Below, piece after piece: positions 55,320 through 64,000 of a stretch of DNA of 64,000 nt. Origin of the DNA: Takakia lepidozioides (taxonomy: Eukaryota > Streptophyta > Takakiopsida > Takakiales > Takakiaceae); assembly GCA_030704615.1 (NCBI GenBank), contig CM060734.1, positions 13,700,001 through 13,764,000 on the forward strand, in the 5' to 3' direction. A program made the position numbers and the translations under genes. A model generated the notes under the pieces. That model was given only the letters and a program-made list of their open reading frames with translations, was not told the origin of the DNA and made no database searches. How positions within the stretch are numbered: the first letter of the stretch is position 1; each line of letters starts with the position of its first letter.

Positions 55320-56588
55320 TGGCAGTATCCGGATGAAGGCATTTGCCTTCTGGACTTGTTTGGCGGGATCAGCACCGGATTGGCTGCTGTGCTACAGGCA
55401 GGTGTACGAGTTCAACGTTACCTGTATGTGGAGAGGGATGAGACTGCACGATGCGTCTCACTGCGCCATGTTGCTTAGTTGGTACAGCAATACCCTGACT
55501 TGTTGCCAGTGTCTGCAGTTCGTGGATACCAACAAGCCTTGTCAGCAGACATTTCTTTGCTGGGGGCGCAGGATTTGGAGCAGGTTGGCTCCATTGATCT
55601 GGTAGTGGCAGGTTGGCCCTGCCAAGGGCATTCATCAGCCGGGCATGGCAATGGATTGCGAGACTCGAGGACGGGTCTGTTTTGGGAGATGGTGCGGATT
55701 TTGCGCTACTTGCAGCTTCATCAAGCTGTATCTCCAACATACATCTTGGAGAATGTACCACTGATGGGTGATTCTCGGGCCAGGGTGATGGCCAGTGTGC
55801 ATCAAGTCCGGTTGTGGCTTGGGTCAGCAGTGTTGCTGGATGCAGCTGCAGTGGGGTCACGGGCTCATCGTCCACGGCTTTGGTGGACTAACTTGATGCC
55901 ACCCGCACTACTCAAGCGTGCATTTGATGGGGTGCAGCGGCCAGCACACCTCACCGTGGATGGCATTTTGGACACAGGGAGGTAGTCTCAACGTGTGAGA
56001 CACGATGACCGTTCGTCTTTGGCAGTGGTCAACAGGGTGGGTCAACCACGAGCAGCATTACCTACACTGCTCAGCTTCCCAGGATCCCATGCTTTTCGGG
56101 ATGGTGGACCTGGCCTCCTGTGGGATGCTCAGTTGCAGCAGTTAGTGGAGCCTAATGCCGACGAGCGAGAGCGGGCTATGGGGTTTTCCACTGGGACCAC
56201 GGCGGTGCCTTCTCTTTCTAAGGCATCACGGCGTCAGGTGTTGGGGCAAGCAATGGATCTCAATTGCTTGACCTGGATTATCAGCTTGGCTATGGCTGAG
56301 CAACGTAGAGTGCGGAGTGCACTCCCCTTCATGGTCTCTCTGCCTACCGAGACGGTACAGGCAGCAAGTGGGGGCGAGCCGGTGAGGACCACGGGTTGTA
56401 GACATCCATGGCACACGTGGGAGGTGCTCGAGGTCCAAAGGGAGTTGGCAGCCAAGGCAGCTGTGATGGATGAGGTTGGGGATTTTTCTCGGGTTGAGGA
56501 GGTTCTCAATGATGAGATGATGAGGCAGGATGAGGCCTTGTCATTGACTGAGCAGGAAGGGAGTACTGCTCAAGAGGTTGCAACATAG
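55320..56588 (+). pseudogene. Cytosine-5 DNA methyltransferase domain of copy 2
   Basis: Motif I LLDLFGGIS with DLFGG at 55,353-55,367; catalytic GWPCQGHS with PCQ at 55,617-55,625; motif VI ILENVPL (ENV kept, unlike copy 1); RAHRPRLWW; RERAMGF and ASRRQVLGQAMDLN near the end. Two stops interrupt it: TAG at 55,476, where copy 1 has an indel, and TAG at 55,983. The shared TAG at 56,586 ends the upstream reading frame. The core catalytic set is complete, so the ancestral enzyme was probably active. The C-terminal block is closer to DNMT3-type than to CMT or DNMT1-type enzymes; that is judged by eye. Confidence 0.9.
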
Positions 56589-56594
56589 CAACCA
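56586..56594 (+). promoter_or_regulatory. Putative readthrough stop TAG-CAA-CCA, copy 2
   Basis: Same position and same nine bases as at 27,554. The frame is open from here into RT. Confidence 0.55.
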
Positions 56595-57273
56595 CGGGAC
56601 GCGTCCTCTACCTCTAAGCCCACTGGACTTAAGGTTGCAGTTACGGAGGACAATTGGGAGCCTGACATTGGACCCATTGTCACCGGAGGAGAGAGACGAC
56701 GTATACGGTGGTTCCTGAGGGCTTACAGGAATTGCTTTGCCTTCAGTTTGAAGGACTTGGGAGCACTGAAGGGTCAAGAGATCCGTATTGAGTTGGCCAC
56801 TGATACGCCAATCTTTCGGAGACCCTATAGATACAGTGACATGGAGAGGTCTTTGATTCAGATGAGGACTCAAGATCTCTGGGAGGCAGGTTTGGTGGAG
56901 CTCTCTGGTGGAGAGTATGCTTCAGCCACAGTGATGCCAGCTAAGAAGGATGTCTATGGCAATTGGACGGAGAGACGTATGTGCGGTGATTACCAGCCTG
57001 TAAATCGTCAGACCAAGTCCGATAGGTATGCCATGCCGACACCAGAGGAGATCTTTGATGTCATTGGGCATTCCAAGGTCTTTAGCACGTTGGATTTACG
57101 ATCCGGATATCACCAGTTGCCGATCAATGAGGCGGATAAGCAAAAGACGACATTTTGGGGGATCAATGAGCACGGGAGGGATTGCCTATACCAGTGGCGG
57201 TTCTTACCATTTGGGCTTGAAAACGCTCCCGCTGAGTTTCAAAGAGTCATGGATAGGATTCTAGCAGGGGTGG
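56589..57273 (+). pseudogene. Reverse transcriptase N-terminal part of copy 2
   Basis: Open from 56,589: [42 protein letters not shown]. Cut two codons after ILAGV, just before the active-site YIDD box, by the nested LTR. Confidence 0.88.
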
Positions 57274-58867
57274 TGTCGCGCACCTCACTTCGGTTTGCTC
57301 CCCCTCAAGTCATAGTTACTCGCTTTGATGCGCGCACCTGACTCCCAACCGGCCGCCGGGCCAACTTGGAGCTTCGGCTGCTCACCGGGGCATAACGGTC
57401 CCCCTTTGTTCTCCCAAAGAACCCTCCACCGATTTGGAACCAGCGGGAATTCCCTTTGGTAGTTGGCAGTCCGTAACAGCTCCCCACTCTTTGGTCGCTT
57501 TCCGGCTCGCTCGCTTACTCACTAGTTTTTGGACACCAACGGGCTTGCACCGTTCTCGGGGTTACTACTCCCTATATATACTTCTATAGCTGTCTGCGGG
57601 GGTTTCACAACCAGCCATGCCATTTTATGGCGAACCACCACGAAAACCCTTGACTCCCGGTGATGAGTCGCGGTGAGTCTTGGCCCACTCACCACGGCCA
57701 CTATGGACCGTGATGAGTCCCAAGACTCCCCACGACTCCCACCACGAGGTCTCCGCCCCCATGGTGAGTCCTATGCCACCCCCACAAGTCCCGCTAAGCT
57801 ACCACCACCCCTCGTGGAGCCACCCCCACCGCAACCCAGTGTGCGGGGCTCCAGCTAGTGAGTGCCTCCGCCTCCTTGAGTGCCTTGGGCACTCAAGGGT
57901 GCTTCAGCCCCCCATACCTATCGCTGCCGCTGCCCCCACCACAGGGGCAGCCCCTCATGTGTCCCGACCCCCTGCCCTCAAGGCAAAGGGCCGCGACACA
58001 CACCCCTACCAACAGGGAGTCGATGTCCTCATCGACTTGTCGTTTTGTAGAAACGAACATCCAAGTTGTGGCGTCCCACATCAAGGAGTTTGTTTCCGTA
58101 CCATGGCGTCCCATGGCAAAGAACCAAACCCCACACTTGACTCTACTCTCCACTAGCTAGTTCGGCCGACTTCCTCCAAGTCCCGGCCAAGGGTGGAGCC
58201 TCTCCAGCTCCTCCCAGTGCACTCTTCTTGGCCTACTTCAAGGCCAAGGAACGATCCTCCCCGAGGATCAGATCGCCTTACTGCAACAACATTGCTTGCG
58301 ACCGCTCATGATGCCGCTTTTGGCATCACCTTGAGCAAGGGCTCCCTGGAACCCTCTTTGACTAGGAAGATAACCTTGAACCAACCGTGCGCCCCAATCA
58401 CTACAATTGGGTCCGCCTTGGAATGCTGGCCTGAGGTACAGGAACACGCCGAAGCCGCACTACGACTTCGTCCCGAGGCTACACGATTATAGTATGTGAA
58501 CGGAAGCACGTAGCTTCCGTGTTAGCCCGCACTACAAGGCAACCCCCTCGGTAGCGCAGTTATAGTACGCGCACGCGCCAGGTGCGCACTAGCACGTGAA
58601 CTCCCAAAGAAGGCGCAAGTTTCCTTGCCCCTTAGATGGGGGTCACCCGATTTCGGCACTACGCAAACACACGATTAACCCAATTTACCTCTCCCACTTT
58701 TATAAGCTAGCATGCATTCTACACACTAGCCAACCATACCATGCATCACCATTCCAAACAAAATAGGACGCACAACATTTGGAAGCCATTTCATTTATAG
58801 CACGTTTTGTACAATACAAGTTTTTGCAATCAGATTCCTAAGCTAGCTAAGCCGGGCTAAGCATGCA
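57274..58867 (-). mobile_element. 3' LTR of the chromovirus (1,594 bp)
   Basis: In element orientation it runs TGCATGCTTAGC ... GCGCGACA, with TG...CA ends. The terminal 115 bases match 63,885-64,000. TATA box at 57,573-57,580. Open frames inside it on either strand are not conserved with the 16-kb copy and are not called. Confidence 0.85.
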
Positions 58868-58880
58868 TTTCCTCCCCCAT
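58868..58880 (-). other. Polypurine tract of the chromovirus
   Basis: ATGGGGGAGGAAA in element orientation, directly before the LTR's TG; primes plus-strand synthesis. Confidence 0.75.
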
Positions 58881-58901
58881 GCTCCAAGGTTGATGTCCCC
58901 A

Positions 58902-60417
58902 TCAACGCTTCTTCCGCTTTTGAGGTCGCCCTTCGAAAGCTGCAACCGCCTCGGATGCGTTTCCCATTTCTGAGGCACGCACCCAAGATGCCTCCACATG
59001 ATGATAGCCCTTCCATTTGACGAGATACTCCGTTTCTCGGTTCCTGAACCTCCTCGACTTAAGTATTGCCTCCACCTCGTACTCAGGTTCATTTTGATGA
59101 TCCAACAGCATAGGTGGCGGACGCAACACTTGATGCCGATTCGGACGCGCTTCATCTTTGAAATAAGGCTTCAAAAGGGAGACATGGAATACTGGGTGCA
59201 CCTTGCTGTTTCCGGCAGCTCCAATTCATACACATCCTCATTCATAACCTTCCGAATGCGAAAGGGCCCGCATACGGAGGTACGAACTTCGGACTCACTT
59301 CCGGAGGTAGTCGGAAATTCTTGATGTTCAACCAGACCTCTGTGCCTGCCTCAAACTTCACTTCCCTCCGCTTCCGATTTGCTTGCCTTTCATACCGTTT
59401 CCTAGCTTTGGCAATGTTGTACTTTGCGAGCTTCAACAAACGCTCGCGTTCTTCCAGTACCGCCGCTACTGCCGGTTCCTCAACGTCCTGGGCGGCCCAA
59501 CTTGTCGGCACCAGAGGTGCTTTTCCATAGACCAATACGAAAGGGGAAACTCCCGTTGCGGAGTGTTCTGTGTTATTATAACAGAACTCTGCCGCGTCTA
59601 AGTGTTCCACCCAGTCTGTTTGGTCTGCCGACACGTAATTCCGCAAGATCTGCTTCACTACGGAATTCACTCTTTCTATTTAGCCGTCGGTCGTAGGTCG
59701 GAAGGCGGTGCTCATCTTCAGCCTCGTCCCCATCTTCTTCCAAAGTGCCCTCCAAAATTTACTCGTAAACTTTGGATCGCGGTCCGAGACAATATCCTTC
59801 GGGACTCCATGATGCTTTAAGACGTGGGCGAAGTAAAGTCGCCCTGTCTCCTGCGCCGTTGCCGTCTCCTTGGTGGGGATGAAATGGCCCATTTTACTGA
59901 ACCTATCCACCACCACCATGATTGCATCGAATCCTTTTGACAGCGGCATAGCAGTCATGAAATCCATTGAGACGCTTTCCCAAGTCCCCTCTGGAATCGG
60001 CAAGGGTTGTAACAGCCCCGCTTGCTTTTTATACTCGCTCCGGTTTTGTTGGCATGTGGTGCATGTCTTGACATACTCCTCTGCCTCCTCCCTCAGTTTG
60101 GGCCAGAAATACTCTTTCTTCAAGAGTGCCACAGTGCGCTTGGCTCCGCCGTGGCCCGCAAGCGGGCTATCATGGCATTCTCTCAAGAGGCTGTCTCTGA
60201 TCCCTCCCTTCGGCACGTAGAGACGCTTTTGCTTATACCGGAGCAGTCCATTTTGCAAGTGGAACTGCGATTTAACCCCCATCCTCAAGTCCTGCATCAC
60301 GGACTTCGCCAGTTCATCCTTCCGGCAAGCCTTCCGGATCTTCCTTTGGGGCGCCGTCTCGCCCTTGTACACCAACAAGAGCTGCTGCTTTCTACTTAAA
60401 GCATCGGCCACCACGTT
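58902..60417 (-). pseudogene. Integrase and chromodomain of the chromovirus
   Basis: Zinc site H..H..C..C (HDSPLAGHGG ... CTTCQQNRS), catalytic residues in MDFMTAMP, VSDRDPKF and ERVNS, then AEFCYNNTEHSATGVSPF. After a frameshift near 59,240: VHPVFHVSLLKPYF, then a chromodomain (EYEVEAILKSRR, YLVKWKGYH, SWVRASEM) and a basic end. The chromodomain would bind methylated histone H3 and direct insertion. A stop at 59,678 (probably CAA to TAA after TTDG) breaks the core. Confidence 0.9.
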
Positions 60418-60917
60418 GTCTTGTCTGTTTGTACTGGATATCCACGTCGAACACCGCCAAAGTATCTTGCCACCTAAGTTGTTTTGGGGACAACTTGGGC
60501 TGCGTGGCAAAATACTTCACCGTGACATTGTCCGTGAACACCTTCACTGGGTTGGAACCAACATAGTGGTGCCAAAGCTCAAGACAGTGCACAACCGCCT
60601 TCATCTCTTTCTCGTGTGTCGGCCACCGTCGCTCCACTTCATTCAGTTTCTTACTTTCGTAAGCCACTGGACGTCCATCTTGCATCAGTACACCCCCAAT
60701 CGCAAAGTCCGACGCATCTGTATGTATCTCGAACGGACAATCGAACTCCGGGATTTTCAAGACTGGAGCTTCCGCCATCCGCTGCTTCAATTCAGCGAAA
60801 GCTTGGCCACAAAGAGTGTTCCATGCCCAGACTTTAGATTTACATAGAAGGTCTGACAACGGCCCCGCGATCTTGGCGAAATTTCTCACATACTTCCGGT
60901 AATAGGAGGCGAGTCCA
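60418..60917 (-). pseudogene. RT C-terminus and RNase H of the chromovirus
   Basis: Begins at [20 protein letters not shown] after the inverted block, then RNase H with IHTDASDFAIGGVL, ESKKLNEVERRWPTHEKE, VFTDNVTVKYF and a frameshifted DNVVADALSRK end at about 60,400. Confidence 0.88.
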
Positions 60918-61275
60918 AGGTCATATGAGTTCTTGGTGATGCCTTTTGGGCTCACCAATGCACCAGCGACATTTAGCACGCTGATGAACAGCCTTTTCCA
61001 GGAGTGGTTGGATGACTTTGTGATCGTGTACATCGACGACATCTTGGTGTATTCGAAAACAAAGGAGGAGCACCTGGAGCACCTCAAAAGGGTGTTCCAG
61101 AAATTGCAAGAATGGAAGCTGTATGCCAAAGCTTCAAAGTGCAAATTCGGGGTCACAAAAGTGGAGTTCCTGGGGCATGTGATTTCACAGGATGGGATCA
61201 AAATGGATGACAGAAAGGTGAGGGCGATCTTGGACTGGGAGCCTCCGACTTCGGTCCCGGGAGTGCGATCCATGG
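60918..61275 (+). pseudogene. Inverted RT catalytic block of the chromovirus
   Basis: Plus strand encodes the missing middle of the [32 protein letters not shown] (active site), [18 protein letters not shown] and [10 protein letters not shown]. These should lie on the minus strand between the two RT pieces; the block has been turned round. Confidence 0.88.
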
Positions 61276-61647
61276 CTTTTACTACGTCTTTGGGACACGA
61301 GCGCCAAGGGAATGGTCTCAACATGCAACCATCTCTGAGAAGTGACATCTACAGTGCTTCAAATATTCCCAAAGTTATGGTTAACCATTCTGTCTTCCCG
61401 TGCTTCTTTAAGGCTTCATTCCTCTTTTGTGGGCTGTTCTATGATGTCTTACTTTCAAGCTTTCTATGCGCAAGTGGGGCCCTGCGTGGATGCACCGCAG
61501 CATGCTCTACCCCCTCGCACAATGTCAAAGCCTTCACGCGACCTAGAGTGCAATGGATTCTGGCTGCCCTAGCTGTGCAACACGGCTACACCAAGTGTGC
61601 ATTCTTACCCTCATTTTTTCTCTCATTTTGAATGCCAACGCACTCAC
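61276..61647. other. Filler of unknown origin inside RT
   Basis: About 370 bases between the inverted block and the resumed RT. No similarity to the element or other window repeats is apparent. On the minus strand it begins with GTGAGTGCG, a donor-like sequence. Confidence 0.4.
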
Positions 61648-62269
61648 CTCTTGTCCTGCACGTGGTCTTCTCCTCATCTCCTTCCGCCACTCGAATTTGA
61701 TGATAGCCGGAGCGCAGATCGATCCGGCTGAAATACTTCGCTCCTGCCAACCGATCGAAAAGGTCGTCGATCCTTGGCAAAGGATACCGGTTTTTGATAG
61801 TCACCTTATTCAAAGCCCTGTAATCGACACACATCCGCAGCGTCCCATCCTTCTTGTCTGCGAATAGCACCGGGGCTCCGTAAGGTGACTTACTCGGCCG
61901 GATGTACCCCTTTGACATTAGATCTTTGAGCTGAGTCTTCAGCTCGACCAACTCTCTGTGGCTCAACCGGTAGGGCGCCTTGGCAGGCGGTTCCGATCCC
62001 GGTATCACCTCAATCTTGTGGTCAACTCCTCTTCGCGGTGGCAAGCCGCTTGGCAAATCCTCCGGCATCACATCATGGTATTTCTCCAAAACCCCCTTGA
62101 TCCAATCTGGGCTCGGCTCTCCCTCGCCTTCTCCCTTCACTTCTGTAATGTAGAGCAAAAACTGGGGCTCGTGTGCCTCCTCCATGGCCCACTCCCTTGC
62201 TGACAGAAGGTTTATTCGCCCTCCCACGAGTTTGGGCGTTTCCGAAACTCGTAAGACCTCGCCACCATT
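61648..62269 (-). pseudogene. RT N-terminal part of the chromovirus
   Basis: Continues the gag-protease frame after the stop at 62,270: [90 protein letters not shown]; similarity then ends at about 61,648. Confidence 0.9.
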
Positions 62270-63829
62270 TCAACATGGCAGCGTGATTACCCTCTTGCGG
62301 CCATCTATGACTGCTCCGGATTTGCTCAAAAAGGTCATCCCCAAAATGAGCTCCACTCCATCGATCTCGCAGACGGTGAAGTTCTCACGTCCCTCCCAAC
62401 TCCCCAGTTGAAGAGGAACATCGAACGCCAACCTCGTCGCCAATTGCGGTTCTCCTTTGGCAGAATGCACCTCAATAGAGGCCCCTACGTCAGTTGTCGG
62501 GAGTCCCAGCTTTTGTGCCGTTGCCGGTGTCATGAAGGAGTGCGACGCTCCTGTGTCCACCAACAATGACACGTTAGTTCCGGATATTATCCCATCCACG
62601 AACAATAAGTGACTCCCTTTACGCAATGCGCCAGTTTCCTGATACAACTCACAAGAATATTTGCCTACCTTGCAAGTCCTGGCGACCACCGCTTCCACCA
62701 AGCGACTGATGGTATCTTCCGACAGCTCTGTGGTTGCCCGAGTCATGTTCAATTGTCGAGGTTTCGTGCACTTCTTGGCCATGTGCCCGGGCTCCCCGCA
62801 ATTGAAACACACTCCATCAAAGGTCGCCTTCTGTCCGCCATAAGCCGCTCCACCCGCCTTTCCTTTCGAAGTACCGGGTGCCGCCTTGACGTGTGAAGGC
62901 CCTCCCTTCGATTTCCACGTGCCATTGTCTCCGCGTGGCCTATCCCACTTCTTTTCCGGTCGGAAGGAATCACCTTCCCGCCGGGTCTTCTTGTGGTTCA
63001 GCTCCGTACGGCCTTGTCTCTCACCCCTAGGGATATCCGAGAAACATTCAGCCCTCTCAATTGCCTCGTTCAAAGTTTTGGGTGGCTTCTCCTCCAACTT
63101 CCGCCTGGCCCATGGGGCCAGTCCTGCCACAAAGTTAAAGACCATTTCTGGTTCTGCCATGTCCGTGACTTCGAGCAACAGCACATTGAAAGCCTGGACA
63201 TACCCCCGAATGTCATCTGTTTGCTTCAAATTCCTCATCTTGTCCCGGGCAAGCCAGGACGTGTTGAGGGGCACAAACTGTCTCTTCATCAATTCCTTGA
63301 ACCCACTCCAATTCAAGGTTTCCGGGCTTGGACCTCGGTCGTGAAGGCGTTTCTGCCACCATTGTTGAGCATAGCCCCTCAAATAGGTGGGAGCCACTTC
63401 CACCCGATCCTCGTCACTCAACTTGGCCGCCCGGAAGTACTGCTCTAGCTCCAGGAGCCAGGTGTTGAGTGCCTTTCGATTTCGGACGCCCTCGAAGGTG
63501 CCGGGTTCCTTAGGCTTCACCTTAAACTTTGCCTTAGTGGAAGTGGCATTAGCCGCCTTCAACACGTCTTTCAACGTCCCGCCAAACTGCGCCAACAACC
63601 CTTCCCAAAAGGCTGCCGGCATGGGAGGCATCTGTTGGTTTGTCGGAGCTCTCCAGGATTCCTCGGGCTCCGACTCCTCGGATTCCTCCCGCTCTTGAGC
63701 GGCCTCGTTTTCGGAAACATGCATCGCTTCCTCAAACGGCCGCCTCGGTGACACGTCGCCCCCATCGGGCTCACCAGGATCATCATCTTTTGGTCCGTTC
63801 CGCTTTCGCTTTAGCTTGCTCGATCCCAT
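62270..63829 (-). CDS. gag-protease of the chromovirus
   Basis: 519 residues from ATG 63,829 to TGA 62,270. Basic N-terminus (KLKRKRNGPKDDD), acidic stretch, gag capsid region (WLLELEQYFRAAKLSDEDRV, WWQKRLHDRG), a zinc knuckle CFNCGEPGHMAKKC, then the retropepsin site LLVDTGASHSFMT and ILGMTFL. The start was chosen because it is the one shared with the stub at 17,047. The frame itself has no internal stop, but a single TGA divides it from pol, which in this family is normally continuous. Confidence 0.88.
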   Translation of the reverse strand: MGSSKLKRKRNGPKDDDPGEPDGGDVSPRRPFEEAMHVSENEAAQEREESEESEPEESWRAPTNQQMPPMPAAFWEGLLAQFGGTLKDVLKAANATSTKAKFKVKPKEPGTFEGVRNRKALNTWLLELEQYFRAAKLSDEDRVEVAPTYLRGYAQQWWQKRLHDRGPSPETLNWSGFKELMKRQFVPLNTSWLARDKMRNLKQTDDIRGYVQAFNVLLLEVTDMAEPEMVFNFVAGLAPWARRKLEEKPPKTLNEAIERAECFSDIPRGERQGRTELNHKKTRREGDSFRPEKKWDRPRGDNGTWKSKGGPSHVKAAPGTSKGKAGGAAYGGQKATFDGVCFNCGEPGHMAKKCTKPRQLNMTRATTELSEDTISRLVEAVVARTCKVGKYSCELYQETGALRKGSHLLFVDGIISGTNVSLLVDTGASHSFMTPATAQKLGLPTTDVGASIEVHSAKGEPQLATRLAFDVPLQLGSWEGRENFTVCEIDGVELILGMTFLSKSGAVIDGRKRVITLPC

Positions 63830-63870
63830 GATGAGGCCAATCCCAAGGACGATCGCGTACTGAACTCTAA

Positions 63871-63882
63871 GCTCTGATACCA
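63871..63882 (-). other. Primer binding site of the chromovirus
   Basis: In element orientation TGGTATCAGAGC, a perfect initiator tRNA-Met site, two bases after the 5' LTR end. Confidence 0.85.
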
Positions 63883-63884
63883 AG

Positions 63885-64000
63885 TGTCGCGCACCTCACT
63901 TCGGTAAGCTCCCCCTCAAGTCATAGTTACTCGCTTTGATGCGCGCGCCTGACTCCCAACCGGCCGCCGGGCCAACTTGGAGCTTCGGCTGCTCACCGGG
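63885..64000 (-). mobile_element. 5' LTR of the chromovirus (partial)
   Basis: Matches 57,274-57,389 nearly base for base; continues beyond the window. Confidence 0.85.

Larger units (their letters stand above)
51930..57273 (+). mobile_element. Ty3/gypsy element with DNA methyltransferase, copy 2 (interrupted)
   Basis: Collinear with copy 1 from the leader to RT residue 'RILAGV'. It stops at 57,273 where a chromovirus LTR begins; the rest of RT, RNase H, integrase and PHD finger must lie beyond the window's right edge, on the other side of the nested element. Decay: frameshift near 52,900, stops at 52,480, 53,817 and 55,476. Better preserved than copy 1: protease and methyltransferase form one frame apart from single stops. 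Confidence 0.9.
57274..64000 (-). mobile_element. Ty3/gypsy chromovirus nested in copy 2
   Basis: Minus-strand element, extending past the right window edge. 3' LTR 57,274-58,867, PPT 58,868-58,880, pol and gag, PBS 63,871-63,882, then 5' LTR from 63,885 onward. The integrase carries a C-terminal chromodomain. Its LTR start follows GGTGG of the host element, a likely target-site duplication of five bases. Decayed by a stop (62,270), frameshifts (near 60,420 and 59,240), a stop at 59,678 and an inverted block inside RT. Confidence 0.92.

Noticed and set aside
57680-58160. 158-residue proline-rich ORF inside the LTR
   Set aside because: Lies in the LTR, on the strand opposite to the element, and its frame is not kept in the LTR copy at 16 kb.

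Overview
This looks like nuclear DNA of a streptophyte (charophyte) green alga, possibly Chara or a relative. The evidence is intron-containing genes with GT-AG junctions, PLS-type pentatricopeptide repeats, nested Ty3/gypsy LTR retrotransposons, and a Ty3 family carrying a cytosine-5 DNA methyltransferase (a combination published for charophytes). Genus is inference. Nothing suggests a bacterial window: there are no operons, and most open frames are shadows of repeats.

Layout. 1-9.5 kb: near-tandem repeat units (about 3.5 kb period) that look like 3' tails of a Penelope-like retroelement, one interrupted by a 1.08-kb segment holding the end of a gypsy pol gene. 10.5-14.2 kb (minus): the clearest host gene, a ten-exon UBA5 (UFM1-activating E1) with nucleotide-binding, zinc and catalytic cysteine motifs intact. 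15-17.1 kb: a gypsy integrase remnant, then an LTR plus gag stub of a chromovirus. 17.4-21.35 kb: a larger copy of the Penelope-like element, its reverse transcriptase split into head-to-head halves, lying in a hAT transposase (to 21.93 kb). 22.9-31.1 kb: copy 1 of a Ty3/gypsy element with order gag, protease, DNA methyltransferase, RT, RNase H, integrase, PHD finger. 31.1-40.9 kb: a large inverted-repeat structure of about 120-bp tandem units and foldback elements around two decayed copies of an unusual protein kinase gene. 40.9-43.0 kb: a RING-finger gene (minus) and an unrecognised two-exon gene (plus). 43.3-46.1 kb: a third kinase gene cut in two by an inserted repeat and an inversion, with an array of about 12 GC-rich hairpins inside the inverted segment. 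46.1-51.9 kb: low-complexity repeats, a PPR pseudogene, a DEAD-box helicase fragment, and unknown ORFs. 51.9-57.27 kb: copy 2 of the methyltransferase element, cut inside RT by insertion of a full-length-class chromovirus (57,274 to beyond 64,000, minus).

Most notable: the two methyltransferase elements share one in-frame UAG between the gag-protease-methyltransferase half and the RT-integrase half. In both it is followed by CAA CCA, an exact match to the UAG-CAR-YYA readthrough motif, which suggests that polymerase is made by stop-codon readthrough. The element would carry a DNA methylation writer and, at its C-terminus, a histone-reader-type PHD finger. Both copies are decayed (nonsense codons, frameshifts), so any activity would have to come from other copies.
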